A stretch of 43,675 nt of DNA. Origin: Sphingobacteriales bacterium TSM_CSS. GTDB lineage: Bacteria; Bacteroidota; Bacteroidia; Chitinophagales; UBA2359. Made by a program: the position numbers and the translations under genes. This document shows positions 16,020 through 24,246 of this stretch, one piece after another. Below the pieces are notes generated by a model that saw only the letters and a program-made list of their open reading frames with translations, searched no databases and was not told the DNA's origin. The DNA lies in contig NBMY01000054.1 of NCBI GenBank assembly GCA_002212985.1, forward strand, positions 1 to 43,675. The letters are read 5' to 3'. Numbering within the stretch: the first letter of the stretch is position 1; each line of letters opens with the position of its first letter.

Positions 16020-16217
16020 AACAATAGTTCGGTAAAATTCTAAGCGGCAATACGCCCTAATTGGTATAGTTTTTTGATTTCGGGTTTATTTTTTTCCACA
16101 GATGGGTCTTTGCCATAAAAGGAAATTAATCTGCCCAGTAGCAATTCGTTGCTATATTAAATAATCGTTTTACCTTTCTTTTGTGCGCTATACACGCTTT
16201 TTTACCGAACTATTGTT
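16020..16217. mobile_element. MITE-like 198-bp internally deleted IS with 18-bp terminal inverted repeats
   Basis: The left end AACAATAGTTCGGTAAAA (16020-16037) is the perfect reverse complement of the right end at 16200-16217. Inside are the last 38 transposase codons with the natural stop (16040-16156) and then the 54-bp outer end (16163-16216) shared with the left copy. The element therefore arose by deletion of nearly the whole transposase gene. I see no clear target-site duplication. The rest of the gene-free stretch 15989-16308 shows nothing else. Confidence 0.85.
16040..16156 (-). pseudogene. C-terminal 38 codons of the same transposase family
   Basis: The minus strand reads ELLLGRLISFYGKDPSVEKN and ends KKLYQLGRIAA with a stop 3-5 bp inside the terminal repeat. 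The ...Y.LG.IAA ending is typical of these DDE transposases. No start codon or upstream catalytic part remains; sequence jumps directly to the element's outer end. Confidence 0.8.
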
Positions 16218-16308
16218 ACAACAACAACCGCATAAGTTTTCTATATGCATTGAGTAAAATTTGGCATAACATGCAAAACTTGCCGTCTGTTCTAAGGAAC
16301 AATACCCC

Positions 16309-18087
16309 TTACCCCACAATCATACCGGCAATAACGGCGGTAAACAGGCAGGCAATGGTGCCGCCCAGCAGGGCATATAAACCAAGATGCGCCAAAACAT
16401 GCCTTTGTCCGGGCGCCAATGAGCCAATGCCGCCCAACTGAATGCCAATAGAACCTACATTAGAAAACCCGCAAAGGGCATAAGTGGCAATAATGAGCGA
16501 TTTTGGGTCGGTTAAAATGCCTAAGTCTTTCATGTTGCCCATGGTAACATAGGCCACAAACTCATTAATAATAGTTTTTTCTCCCAGCAATTGCCCAACG
16601 GCAACAACATCGGCATTTGGAGTACCCATTAACCAGGCTATGGGAGCAAAAATAAATCCAAAAATATATTCCAGTCTAAGTCCGCTAAATTTGCCATCGC
16701 TCACAGACATTATCCAATTGTTAATTCCTGTGTAATGGCCTACAATATCAAATAAAATTGAATTTACCATTGCCATCAGCGCTATAAATACCAGCAGCAT
16801 GGCGCCCACATTTACGGCAAGTTTCAATCCGTCGGTAGTGCCGTTGGCAATGGCATCGAGCAGGTTGCTGCCAATTTTATCTTTCGAAATATTTAGCTGG
16901 GTATCAATTTCTTCGGTTTGCGGAAGCAACATTTTTGAGGCTACAATGGCTGCCGGCGCCGACATAATGGAGGCCGAAAGCAAGTGTGTGGCAAAAAGCA
17001 ACTGTTGTGCCGGGTCGTCGCCGCCCAAAAAACCCACGTAGGCTGCAAACACGCCGCCTGCAATGGTAGCCATTCCGCCCACCATGAGGCATAAAATTTC
17101 GGAGCGCGTCATTCGGGCAATATAGGGTTTTACCAACAGAGGCGCTTCGGTTTGCCCTATAAATATATTAGCTGCTGCCGACAGGCTTTCGGCTCCCGAT
17201 AGTTTCATGGCTCTGCTCATAACCCATGCAAATACAAACACTATTTTTTGCAAAATGCCCAAATAATATAGCGCCGATGAAAATGCCGAAAAGAAAATAA
17301 CCGTTGGCAATACCTTAAAGGCAAAAATAAACCCAAAAGTGGTGGTATTGGTGACCAAATCGCCAAACAGGAATTGCGCCCCCTGTGAAGTAAAGCCCAG
17401 CACCGCCACAAAAAAGCTGGAAATGCCCGAAAAAATGGTGCGAACAAACGGCACCCTCAATACGGCAATGGCAAACACAATTTGCAGCAATATGCCGGAA
17501 GCCACTAATTTCCAGTTAATGGCGCGGCGGTTCATACTAAACAGGTAACTAATGGCAATAAGCGCCAAAATGCCAATAATACCTCGTAAAATGCCGTTGT
17601 TTATCAGTTTATTAAAAAAGTTAGTTTCTTCATGCCACTCCAATTGGTAGGTTTTGCCCTCGCCGGTAAGAGTTAACCTGTCGTTGCTTAGTTCCTGTAC
17701 GGCAAGTGTTCGCGGTAGCAGCACCTTGGGTTTTGTCGGTGTGGCGGCAAGGCTGTCGGCATTTGCGGCGGCAGTGGTATCTGCTGCTAAAGCGCTTGTG
17801 GTATCTTTGCTTACGGGCAACCGTTTGGCATTGAGCGCAATAGGGGTCATTTCAAGCGTTTTACCGTTTTCTTTCCACTTTCCGCTTATTCTTACGGTGT
17901 CTTCTATATATAAAAAACTTTTTCCCAGAATATTGTCATTCAGAATAAGTTTTATTTTTCCGTCATGGGTTTCCCAATTGCGTATTAGGTTTTGTGCCGG
18001 GGCAATAAGATATAATGCCAATAACAGCGCCAGTACCAATAGTTGTTTGCACAAAACGCTCCACCCCAATTTGCTGCGCAACACCAT
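16309..18087 (-). CDS. NupC-type concentrative nucleoside transporter with N-terminal extracytoplasmic domain
   Basis: The C-terminal 420 residues are a CNT-family nucleoside symporter. They include the signature IFIGQTEAPLLVKPY (residues 308-322; Q312, T313 and E314 contact nucleoside in structures of the family) and NEFVAYV in the second core repeat. Ordinary bacterial NupC is about 400 aa. This one is 592 aa because a hydrophobic segment (residues 12-30) and a beta-rich domain of about 130 residues come first, the domain ending in an Ala/Thr/Asp linker around residues 95-120. The extra domain should face the periplasm. Such extended forms occur in Bacteroidota; the extra domain's role is unknown to me. 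It is a single gene with its own promoter element. Confidence 0.93.
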   Translation of the reverse strand: MVLRSKLGWSVLCKQLLVLALLLALYLIAPAQNLIRNWETHDGKIKLILNDNILGKSFLYIEDTVRISGKWKENGKTLEMTPIALNAKRLPVSKDTTSALAADTTAAANADSLAATPTKPKVLLPRTLAVQELSNDRLTLTGEGKTYQLEWHEETNFFNKLINNGILRGIIGILALIAISYLFSMNRRAINWKLVASGILLQIVFAIAVLRVPFVRTIFSGISSFFVAVLGFTSQGAQFLFGDLVTNTTTFGFIFAFKVLPTVIFFSAFSSALYYLGILQKIVFVFAWVMSRAMKLSGAESLSAAANIFIGQTEAPLLVKPYIARMTRSEILCLMVGGMATIAGGVFAAYVGFLGGDDPAQQLLFATHLLSASIMSAPAAIVASKMLLPQTEEIDTQLNISKDKIGSNLLDAIANGTTDGLKLAVNVGAMLLVFIALMAMVNSILFDIVGHYTGINNWIMSVSDGKFSGLRLEYIFGFIFAPIAWLMGTPNADVVAVGQLLGEKTIINEFVAYVTMGNMKDLGILTDPKSLIIATYALCGFSNVGSIGIQLGGIGSLAPGQRHVLAHLGLYALLGGTIACLFTAVIAGMIVG

Positions 18088-18109
18088 AAAAATACAAGTT
18101 TAAAGTGTA

Positions 18110-18117
18110 CAAAATTA
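18110..18117 (-). promoter_or_regulatory. Promoter -7 element of the nucleoside transporter gene
   Basis: The minus strand reads TAATTTTG, an exact TAnnTTTG match, 22 bp upstream of the ATG at 18087. No TTTG at proper -33 spacing was found. Confidence 0.5.
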
Positions 18118-18209
18118 CGGGTGCAAATTAGGAGTTTTTTAATAAAAACGTTCTTGCTCCTCCTATTTTTACTTAAACAATACAAGCAAAGCGGTACTGG
18201 GCTCACAGG

Positions 18210-20339
18210 CTATCTCACCCGGCCAATGGTAAAAGTGGCTTTTTTGCCGTCTGCTTCCACCACCATATGGTAAATGCCGGGTGGCATATCGTCGCCGCTT
18301 ACTTCCAACCGCATGTCTCCGGCATTGGTAATTGCCTTCACAAAACGCCCCAGGGCATCGTAAATGGCAACCTTCACCTGCTCGGTTCCCGGCGGCACTT
18401 CTAATATAATGTTGCCGCGGCGCTTAAAAAAGCGGTCGGTATTCAGCAGGCGTATTTCATTGCCGGGCGGGTTGTTAAAGCAGTATTGCACATCAACAAA
18501 AGCATCATCGGTATAGGCAATATTCGATACTTTATCTACCAGATACAGTGTATAAACCGTCGGGCGGTCGGGGTTGGCGGTGGGGTTGGCCAGGGTGCTG
18601 TCGTTTAGGGTTAACCCCGGCGACCAATACATATTTACTCCTTCCGGCGCCGGAGGTGCATTTGGCACACCCAAAATAACCGTATTGCCTAAGCATACCT
18701 CAAAATCGGGGCCTGCATTAGCCTGGTATTCTAATAGCCCGCGTTGCTGCAACAGGCTTTGCAGGGTTTGTACATGTTGTCCGCCGTAAAGTTGGTTATC
18801 AACATACAGCAAAATATTGGCTGCGGTTTCCATAGAAATGCCCGATGAAAATTGATACAAGGCGCTGATAACAATTTTATCTGCTGCTTCTTTTCCCACA
18901 GCGTCCCAAATTTGCATTAAAACCGATGAAAATATTTCACTGCGGTAGTAAATATCCAATTTATTGTCTTCGGGGTAGTGTTTGGTGCTGGTTACATTTC
19001 TGCCGTTCCAAAATTCATTGTGTCCGTCCCAGCTAAACATGTTTTGCCAGTTATAATCGTTTATGGCGCGTTTATAGGAGGTGGCTAAATAATCGCAAAT
19101 AGCTTCATCAATAGCGGTTCGCTCTAATCCCGAGTTGCAGTTGGGGCAGGCGCTGGCCGATACGGCATGTCCGTATTCATGCACAATAACATCGGCGTCT
19201 TCGGCATCGTCAACATGTTCAATGCCAACAGAATGTCCGCTGCCAAAAATTAGCTGGTGGTTGCCGTTGTTGTAAATATGCAGCGATTGGTCTTGTCCGT
19301 TTTTGCCATGGGTATCTATTAACACCTGTGTTTGTACTAAAGTAAAGCCCAAAGATTGCAGGTATTGCTGAAATGCATTGACGTGGTAAAATGCGTTCAC
19401 ATCTTCAAACCCGTCATCGGAGCGGGTAAAATTAAACTGGGGCAGGGTAGTGGTAACGGGTAAAATTACCGGGTTATCAAATTCGGCTATTTTGGCGTAG
19501 GCGTTTTCCAATTTATACAAGCCGTCTTCATAAGTAACCTCAATGGTGGTATTTTTTAGTTCTGCTGTCAGTTCGGGGGCATCGGCATCGTTGTTGTCTT
19601 TGTATTTTCCGCCTTGTCCATACACTACGTGGGCGGTTGTAACGGGGTTGGGGTTAAAAATCTGTGCCGGAACTGTTTCGGTTTGCGTACTTTTTTTAGG
19701 CCCGAAATAATTTTGCAAATCGCGCCGGTAAATCAATTGACCCGATGTATCGGTAAGGTACTCAAAAAATCCGCGGTTTTCAAGAGTCCACCCTTTAAAC
19801 TGAACAGCAATTACCGGTTGGTTTTCGGTAATAAAAAACAGTTGCATGGCAGCAGGCCATTCGGGTTTTACCTTGTTTTCTGCTGCAAAACGGTTTACCA
19901 TAGCCGTTTCATTAATCTGTGCCTTATCGGGGAAAAGTGTTTTTAGCAAGGGCAAATCAAGGGCGTAGGTATTTTCGGTTATGGGTCCGGTAGTACCTGT
20001 TTTGTCAATGGTTATTAAGATCTGCGTTCCGTAAACCGGCATGTTGCGGTAGGTTTGTACGAAATGAAAATGGGCGCCAACCGGGCTTTCGGTTTTACCT
20101 GTAAATTGCAGCCCTGCCCCACTTGTCTGCAAATTCCCGATGGTTTGATACAGATAGTTTTGCACATCGGGCAATTGGTAATTGGCTCCCAGTTTGTATT
20201 GGGTAAAATGGGCTTTGGCAAGGCGTTCCTCGCCACTCCATGCTATATTGTCTGTTTGGGTGGTTTGTCCATGTTTTTGGGCAAATATGGCCGGATATAG
20301 CAAACAGAACAGCAAAATAAGAAAAACGGCTTGTTTCAT
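18210..20339 (-). CDS. Secreted thermolysin/fungalysin-like metalloprotease with T9SS sorting domain
   Basis: A 709-aa exported zinc protease. Residues 1-20 are a signal peptide (MKQAVFLILLFCLLYPAIFA). Residues about 60-200 resemble the FTP-type propeptide of M4/M36 enzymes (FVQTYRNMPVYGTQILI). The zinc site is H387-E-Y-G-H391 within ADVIVHEYGHAVSA, with E412 in AIDEAICDYLA as third ligand. This suits a gluzincin. The C-terminus has a Pro/Asn-rich Ig-like part and ends in a T9SS type A sorting domain (KVAIYDALGRFVKAI ... PPGIYHMVV). The protein is expected to be secreted or held on the surface. It follows a second metalloprotease gene on the same strand, 158 bp downstream of it, and is probably transcribed separately. 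Confidence 0.9.
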   Translation of the reverse strand: MKQAVFLILLFCLLYPAIFAQKHGQTTQTDNIAWSGEERLAKAHFTQYKLGANYQLPDVQNYLYQTIGNLQTSGAGLQFTGKTESPVGAHFHFVQTYRNMPVYGTQILITIDKTGTTGPITENTYALDLPLLKTLFPDKAQINETAMVNRFAAENKVKPEWPAAMQLFFITENQPVIAVQFKGWTLENRGFFEYLTDTSGQLIYRRDLQNYFGPKKSTQTETVPAQIFNPNPVTTAHVVYGQGGKYKDNNDADAPELTAELKNTTIEVTYEDGLYKLENAYAKIAEFDNPVILPVTTTLPQFNFTRSDDGFEDVNAFYHVNAFQQYLQSLGFTLVQTQVLIDTHGKNGQDQSLHIYNNGNHQLIFGSGHSVGIEHVDDAEDADVIVHEYGHAVSASACPNCNSGLERTAIDEAICDYLATSYKRAINDYNWQNMFSWDGHNEFWNGRNVTSTKHYPEDNKLDIYYRSEIFSSVLMQIWDAVGKEAADKIVISALYQFSSGISMETAANILLYVDNQLYGGQHVQTLQSLLQQRGLLEYQANAGPDFEVCLGNTVILGVPNAPPAPEGVNMYWSPGLTLNDSTLANPTANPDRPTVYTLYLVDKVSNIAYTDDAFVDVQYCFNNPPGNEIRLLNTDRFFKRRGNIILEVPPGTEQVKVAIYDALGRFVKAITNAGDMRLEVSGDDMPPGIYHMVVEADGKKATFTIGRVR

Positions 20340-20436
20340 ATTTCAATGATAGGGTTTTGTGTGCTTGCGGTATTAGTGAATGTTAAAACGCTGTTGGCAG
20401 TATAAAAGTACGGCGTTTTTAACAAATTACCAACAA

Positions 20437-20469
20437 CAAAGCCGGACACTGTTGGAGCGCCCGGCTTTG
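20437..20469 (-). terminator. Probable terminator of the M43 protease gene
   Basis: CAAAGCCGG and CCGGCTTTG form a perfect 9-bp stem over a 15-nt loop, 29 bp after the stop codon. On the minus strand it is followed by TTGTTGTTGG rather than a pure T run, so termination strength is uncertain. Confidence 0.6.
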
Positions 20470-20497
20470 CATTGGGTTTATGTTTTAAAAAACGCCA

Positions 20498-22813
20498 TTA
20501 TTCTACTACCGTAAACCGGCTTATATAAACTTCATTAGCAGAGTGGAAATGGATAAAGTAGGTGCCTGCCGGGTAATTTGCGGTATCGAGGGTTATAAGG
20601 CTGCCTTCCGATACATTGCAAACAAAATAGCCGCATAATTTGCCCTCGGCGTTGAATACGGTAGCGCCAGCAGCAGCGTTGCGAAAAAGATTGCCGCGCA
20701 GTTCAACAAACAAGGGATTACCTTTATGTACAATGCTGGGATAAACAGCCACTTCTGAGTTGGGCGAATTGGGGTTGTCAATGCCAACACTTACCAAGGT
20801 AAAGGGCGCTATGGCAAGGCAGCCGTTAAAATCGTTTACCCAAACCTCATAACTGCCATTAGGGAAACCTGCCACACTTGCCGAAGCCGTTGTGCTGGCT
20901 CCTGAAGGGAAGTAGTAAATATAGGGCGGCGTTCCGCCGGTGGTTTGCACATTTACGGTAGTGCCGTTAATGGTTGCCAATGCGCTCATGGGCGCAGGGT
21001 TGGTAATGGTATAGCTCAATTGCACCTCAGTTCCGGCGGCATCGGTAGCGGTAACGCTGTACACCCCCTCGCTAAGATTGTACAAAACGCCATCGGTTGA
21101 GCCGTTGGACCAATTATAGGTATAGGGTTCTGTGCCGCCAAACAGTTGCAGGTTAATACTGCCGTCATTTTGTCCGTTGCAGGTAATGGAGGCGGCATAC
21201 GCTTGAATTGCAAGGGTATTTACATTTACAGCAAGTGTACAACCGTTGGCATCGGTAATGGTGGCGGTATTTTCGCCTACGGTTAAACCGTTTGCGGTAA
21301 AACCTGTTTCGCCGTTCGACCATGCTGCCGAGTAAGGAATGGTTCCGCCGTTAATGGTTAGGGTAGCATTAAAATTATCGGTTTGTACAACCTCTGCCTG
21401 CAATTCGGCAGGTTGCGGCACATTTAAAATTAAGGTGTTATTGGTTCCGGTTGCATCGGTTACGGTAATAAGATACTGTCCGGCAGATAAGCCGGTTTGT
21501 GTAGCGCCTTGGTTGCCGTTGCTCCACAGATAGGTGTAGGGCTGTTGTCCGCCTGCTGCTTCAACAGAAACAATACCGCTTACATCGTTGTTGCAGGCAG
21601 GCATTAAAATATTCAGGCTTTTGAGGTAAAGGGTTTCGGTAGTGGCGGTTACAAAATTGCCGGTAATTCTTCCGCCGCAGGTGTTGCCGGGGTTTAGGGG
21701 TTGTATGGTAAAATAATAAGGTACGCCGGGGTCTAATTGCAGCGTAATTTCGGTGGCATTTACATAACCTTTAAAATTGGTTCCGTTCACAATGTCGGTA
21801 TATTGCATTACTTCTACATAGTAAGTGGTAGCGCCGGGTGTTTGGCTCCATTTTATGAGCACATGGTTGGGGTTTACCTCCATAGAACCACTGCCGGGGT
21901 AAAACAGGTAGGTATTGCCTACTTCCTCGGCATTGGGTATCGGGTGGTCCAGCAGTTCAGAACGCTCTTCAAACAAGCCGGCAATCATGGTATTGATTTG
22001 TTGCTCGCTGAAACGCCTTGTACAGGCATCGTAGGCATAAGACATGTATAGGGTTTCGTCGGGGTCAATAGGCGTGCCGTTGGGGTCGTTTAAAATGCCG
22101 GTGTAGGGGCATTGCCACCGGTAAGAAAGGTAATCGGCAGGGGTATCGCAAAAAAAGTCGCCGGTCGAAGCACAATTTGAGCCGTTCACCCGCTCGCGCT
22201 GTCCGTTGGGCAGCGGGTCCACCAAAACGCCGTCTTCCCACCGGCCTTCCCAGCCTCTAAAGGTATGAGGCAGAAAGAAAAAGTGGCCAAGTTCGTGTGC
22301 AAGGGTGGTTTCTCCTGCATCGGCACAAGATTTGGCAATAGCTACTGCATTGCCGCCCCAGCTAAAATAACCGCAATTTCCGGCGGGGTCGTCAACAATG
22401 TAAACGTTTACAGCGCCATTCACATTGTAGTCATCCATCATGTTTTCGCCGGCATCGTAATCATGTATATAGTAGTTTGAATTGTATATATAGTCAAATT
22501 CATTGTAATTGTAAAAATGAAATCCTACAGGTAAATATTGCTCATTCACATCGCAAAGCAGCCTGAACACGTCTGCTGCGGGGTAAAAACCGGTTCCTTC
22601 GGTTGTTCCTACCAAGTGAAACTGAATGGGAATGTAAACCGTTGCGGGCATTTGGCTTCGGTAGTCTGTTGGGTGTTCTTGTTTTTCCTGTATCCACCGG
22701 GCAATATTTTCGGGCACATCGGTGGTGCCACAGGGGTTAAGGTTGGCGTTTTGGGCCGTTACAGCCTGTGCAAAGACAAGCAAAAGCGTTGACAGTACAA
22801 ATACTTGTTTCAT
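20498..22813 (-). CDS. Secreted M43-type metzincin protease with SprB-like repeats and T9SS sorting domain
   Basis: A 771-aa exported metalloprotease of the cytophagalysin/pappalysin sort. Residues 1-20 are a signal peptide. The metzincin zinc site is H173-E-L-G-H177...H183 in TLAHELGHFFFLPHTF, with a Met-turn at M257 (LYMSYAYDACT). Many cysteines in the catalytic domain suggest disulfides. A fibronectin-like domain spans about 300-390. Then come three or more SprB-type repeats of about 75 residues with the pattern GGxxPYxYxWSNG...LSxGxYxVTxTDAxG. The end (VYPSIVHKGNPLFVEL ... PAGTYFIHFHS) is a T9SS type A sorting domain. It likely acts outside the cell on proteins, or is processed on the surface. 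Confidence 0.92.
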   Translation of the reverse strand: MKQVFVLSTLLLVFAQAVTAQNANLNPCGTTDVPENIARWIQEKQEHPTDYRSQMPATVYIPIQFHLVGTTEGTGFYPAADVFRLLCDVNEQYLPVGFHFYNYNEFDYIYNSNYYIHDYDAGENMMDDYNVNGAVNVYIVDDPAGNCGYFSWGGNAVAIAKSCADAGETTLAHELGHFFFLPHTFRGWEGRWEDGVLVDPLPNGQRERVNGSNCASTGDFFCDTPADYLSYRWQCPYTGILNDPNGTPIDPDETLYMSYAYDACTRRFSEQQINTMIAGLFEERSELLDHPIPNAEEVGNTYLFYPGSGSMEVNPNHVLIKWSQTPGATTYYVEVMQYTDIVNGTNFKGYVNATEITLQLDPGVPYYFTIQPLNPGNTCGGRITGNFVTATTETLYLKSLNILMPACNNDVSGIVSVEAAGGQQPYTYLWSNGNQGATQTGLSAGQYLITVTDATGTNNTLILNVPQPAELQAEVVQTDNFNATLTINGGTIPYSAAWSNGETGFTANGLTVGENTATITDANGCTLAVNVNTLAIQAYAASITCNGQNDGSINLQLFGGTEPYTYNWSNGSTDGVLYNLSEGVYSVTATDAAGTEVQLSYTITNPAPMSALATINGTTVNVQTTGGTPPYIYYFPSGASTTASASVAGFPNGSYEVWVNDFNGCLAIAPFTLVSVGIDNPNSPNSEVAVYPSIVHKGNPLFVELRGNLFRNAAAGATVFNAEGKLCGYFVCNVSEGSLITLDTANYPAGTYFIHFHSANEVYISRFTVVE

Positions 22814-22840
22814 GAAAATGTTTGTTTACAAAATAGTTCA

Positions 22841-22848
22841 CAAAATTA
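22841..22848 (-). promoter_or_regulatory. Promoter -7 element of the M43 protease gene
   Basis: The minus strand reads TAATTTTG, an exact TAnnTTTG match, 27 bp before the ATG at 22813. Confidence 0.5.
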
Positions 22849-22909
22849 ACCATTTTACGGCAAAAGTGTTCGGTTTACCGGCTGTTTAACAGAATTCTGG
22901 CATTAAGTT

Positions 22910-22917
22910 TACATTTG
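22910..22917 (+). promoter_or_regulatory. Promoter -7 element of the MBL-fold lipoprotein gene
   Basis: TACATTTG is an exact match to TAnnTTTG, 35 bp before the ATG at 22953. It lies back to back with the M43 protease promoter in a 139-bp divergent region. Confidence 0.55.
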
Positions 22918-22952
22918 TGTTGTATTACTGGTAAACTAAAAGGTTAATTTTC

Positions 22953-23981
22953 ATGTACAAAGTTATGTTATATTTTGCCGCTGGGCTTGTAGCAGCAATG
23001 TTGTTACTGGTTTCCTGCCGTACTTCCGAAAAATTGTTTACCCAATACCTTGCTGTAGAAACGCCAACAGCCCGCATGGGTGAAATTTGGGTGCAGTTTT
23101 TGGGAAACACCACTCTATTATTTTCCGATGGTGAAACGGCCATTTTAACCGATGGATTTTTTACCCGCCCCGGCATGTTTCAACTGCTTTTTGGTAAAAT
23201 TGCCCCCGATAGTGCCGAAATTACCCGATGCCTGAACAAAGCCGGCATCGGGCAACTCAATGCGGTGGTAGCACTGCACTCGCATTTCGATCATGCTATG
23301 GATGCGCCGCTTGTAGCGCGGTTTACAGGGGCAAAGCTCATAGGGTCAACTTCTACGGCAAATATTGGCAGAGGATGTAATTTGCCCGATTCGGCGCTTC
23401 TTGTTCCTCCACTGAACCAACCCCTGCAAATTGGTAATTTCAAACTTACTTTTATCAAAAATAACCATTGGCCGTACCCCAATGCACGGCTTCGGAAACA
23501 ATTGCTCAACAACAGCATAAACAACCCGCTCATTCCGCCGGCCAACATGGAAGATTACAAAGAAGGCGATACCTATACCTTGTTAATAGACTACGACACC
23601 CTTAAAATGGCAGTGCAGGGCAGCGCCGGTTTTGCAAAAGGAGCATTAAGCGGCTACCGGGCTAACCTGCTTTTTTGGGGTATTGGCGGATTGGAACTGA
23701 TGGACGATACCTATAACAACGACTATCAGCACGAGGTAACCGATGCACTTAACCCCGATGTAATTGTACCCGTACATTGGGACGATATTACCGCCCGCCT
23801 GACAGACCGCCCCAAAACGGTAAACCTGCTGGTTTCGCTATTGCAAGGCATTAACCCCCAAAAAGCCTTAAAACAAGTAGTAAAAAGGAATAATAAACGC
23901 AAAATTATTACCCTTCCGTTTTGGAAACCGGTGCCGGTGCACCGGCTCATATCTGGGCAAAAAAGTAATTATACCGAGTAA
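22953..23981 (+). CDS. Metallo-beta-lactamase-fold hydrolase, predicted lipoprotein
   Basis: A 342-aa MBL-fold protein of the UlaG/RomA-like sort. Residues 1-21 are a hydrophobic signal ending in a lipobox (LLVSC, Cys22), so it is predicted to be anchored as a lipoprotein. The metal-binding motif is H109-S-H111-F-D113-H114 (VALHSHFDHAMDAP), with H172 in KNNHWPYP and a C-terminal PVHWDD as further ligands. N-terminal WVQFLGNTTLLFSDGETAILTDGFF is the typical opening of this subfamily. The substrate is not predictable: the fold covers lactonases, phosphodiesterases and phospholipases. The gene stands alone; the preceding gene is divergent. Confidence 0.88.
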   Translation: MYKVMLYFAAGLVAAMLLLVSCRTSEKLFTQYLAVETPTARMGEIWVQFLGNTTLLFSDGETAILTDGFFTRPGMFQLLFGKIAPDSAEITRCLNKAGIGQLNAVVALHSHFDHAMDAPLVARFTGAKLIGSTSTANIGRGCNLPDSALLVPPLNQPLQIGNFKLTFIKNNHWPYPNARLRKQLLNNSINNPLIPPANMEDYKEGDTYTLLIDYDTLKMAVQGSAGFAKGALSGYRANLLFWGIGGLELMDDTYNNDYQHEVTDALNPDVIVPVHWDDITARLTDRPKTVNLLVSLLQGINPQKALKQVVKRNNKRKIITLPFWKPVPVHRLISGQKSNYTE

Positions 23982-24128
23982 TACTGTTGACAAAAATGGC
24001 AATTCAATAAATTCTGTCCGTAAGAATCATTTATGGTTTTTGCCAAAATGTCCTGTTCGGGGCGGGCGTGCATTATTTGCTGACAAAATGTCTGGCTCTC
24101 AATATTTTCCTATGACAAGAAAGGAGCA

Positions 24129-24153
24129 AAATTGGCCTGTTTTATGCCAATTT
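24129..24153. promoter_or_regulatory. Perfect 8-N9-8 dyad upstream of dnaK
   Basis: AAATTGGC, nine bases, then GCCAATTT, 93 bp before the dnaK ATG. The 9-base spacing recalls the CIRCE heat-shock operator (bound by HrcA), but the arm sequence is different. Further TTGGC/GCCAA half-sites occur at about 24055 and 24171. The rest of the 265-bp gap 23982-24246 has no gene. Confidence 0.6.
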
Positions 24154-24246
24154 ACGCTGCAAAACCAGTTGGCACAAAGATTGAAAAGCAATTGTAGCAA
24201 CTGTTTGAAATTAATTTAACTACTATAAAATAAGCATTTAATCAAC

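Noticed and set aside
16020..16037. Rho-independent terminator of kup
   Set aside because: The bases after kup form the terminal repeat of the MITE-like element; there is no local stem followed by a T tract.
13062..16308. Intact composite transposon carrying kup
   Set aside because: The left element lost its far end, its transposase is broken, and no target-site duplication is visible; only a scar can be claimed.
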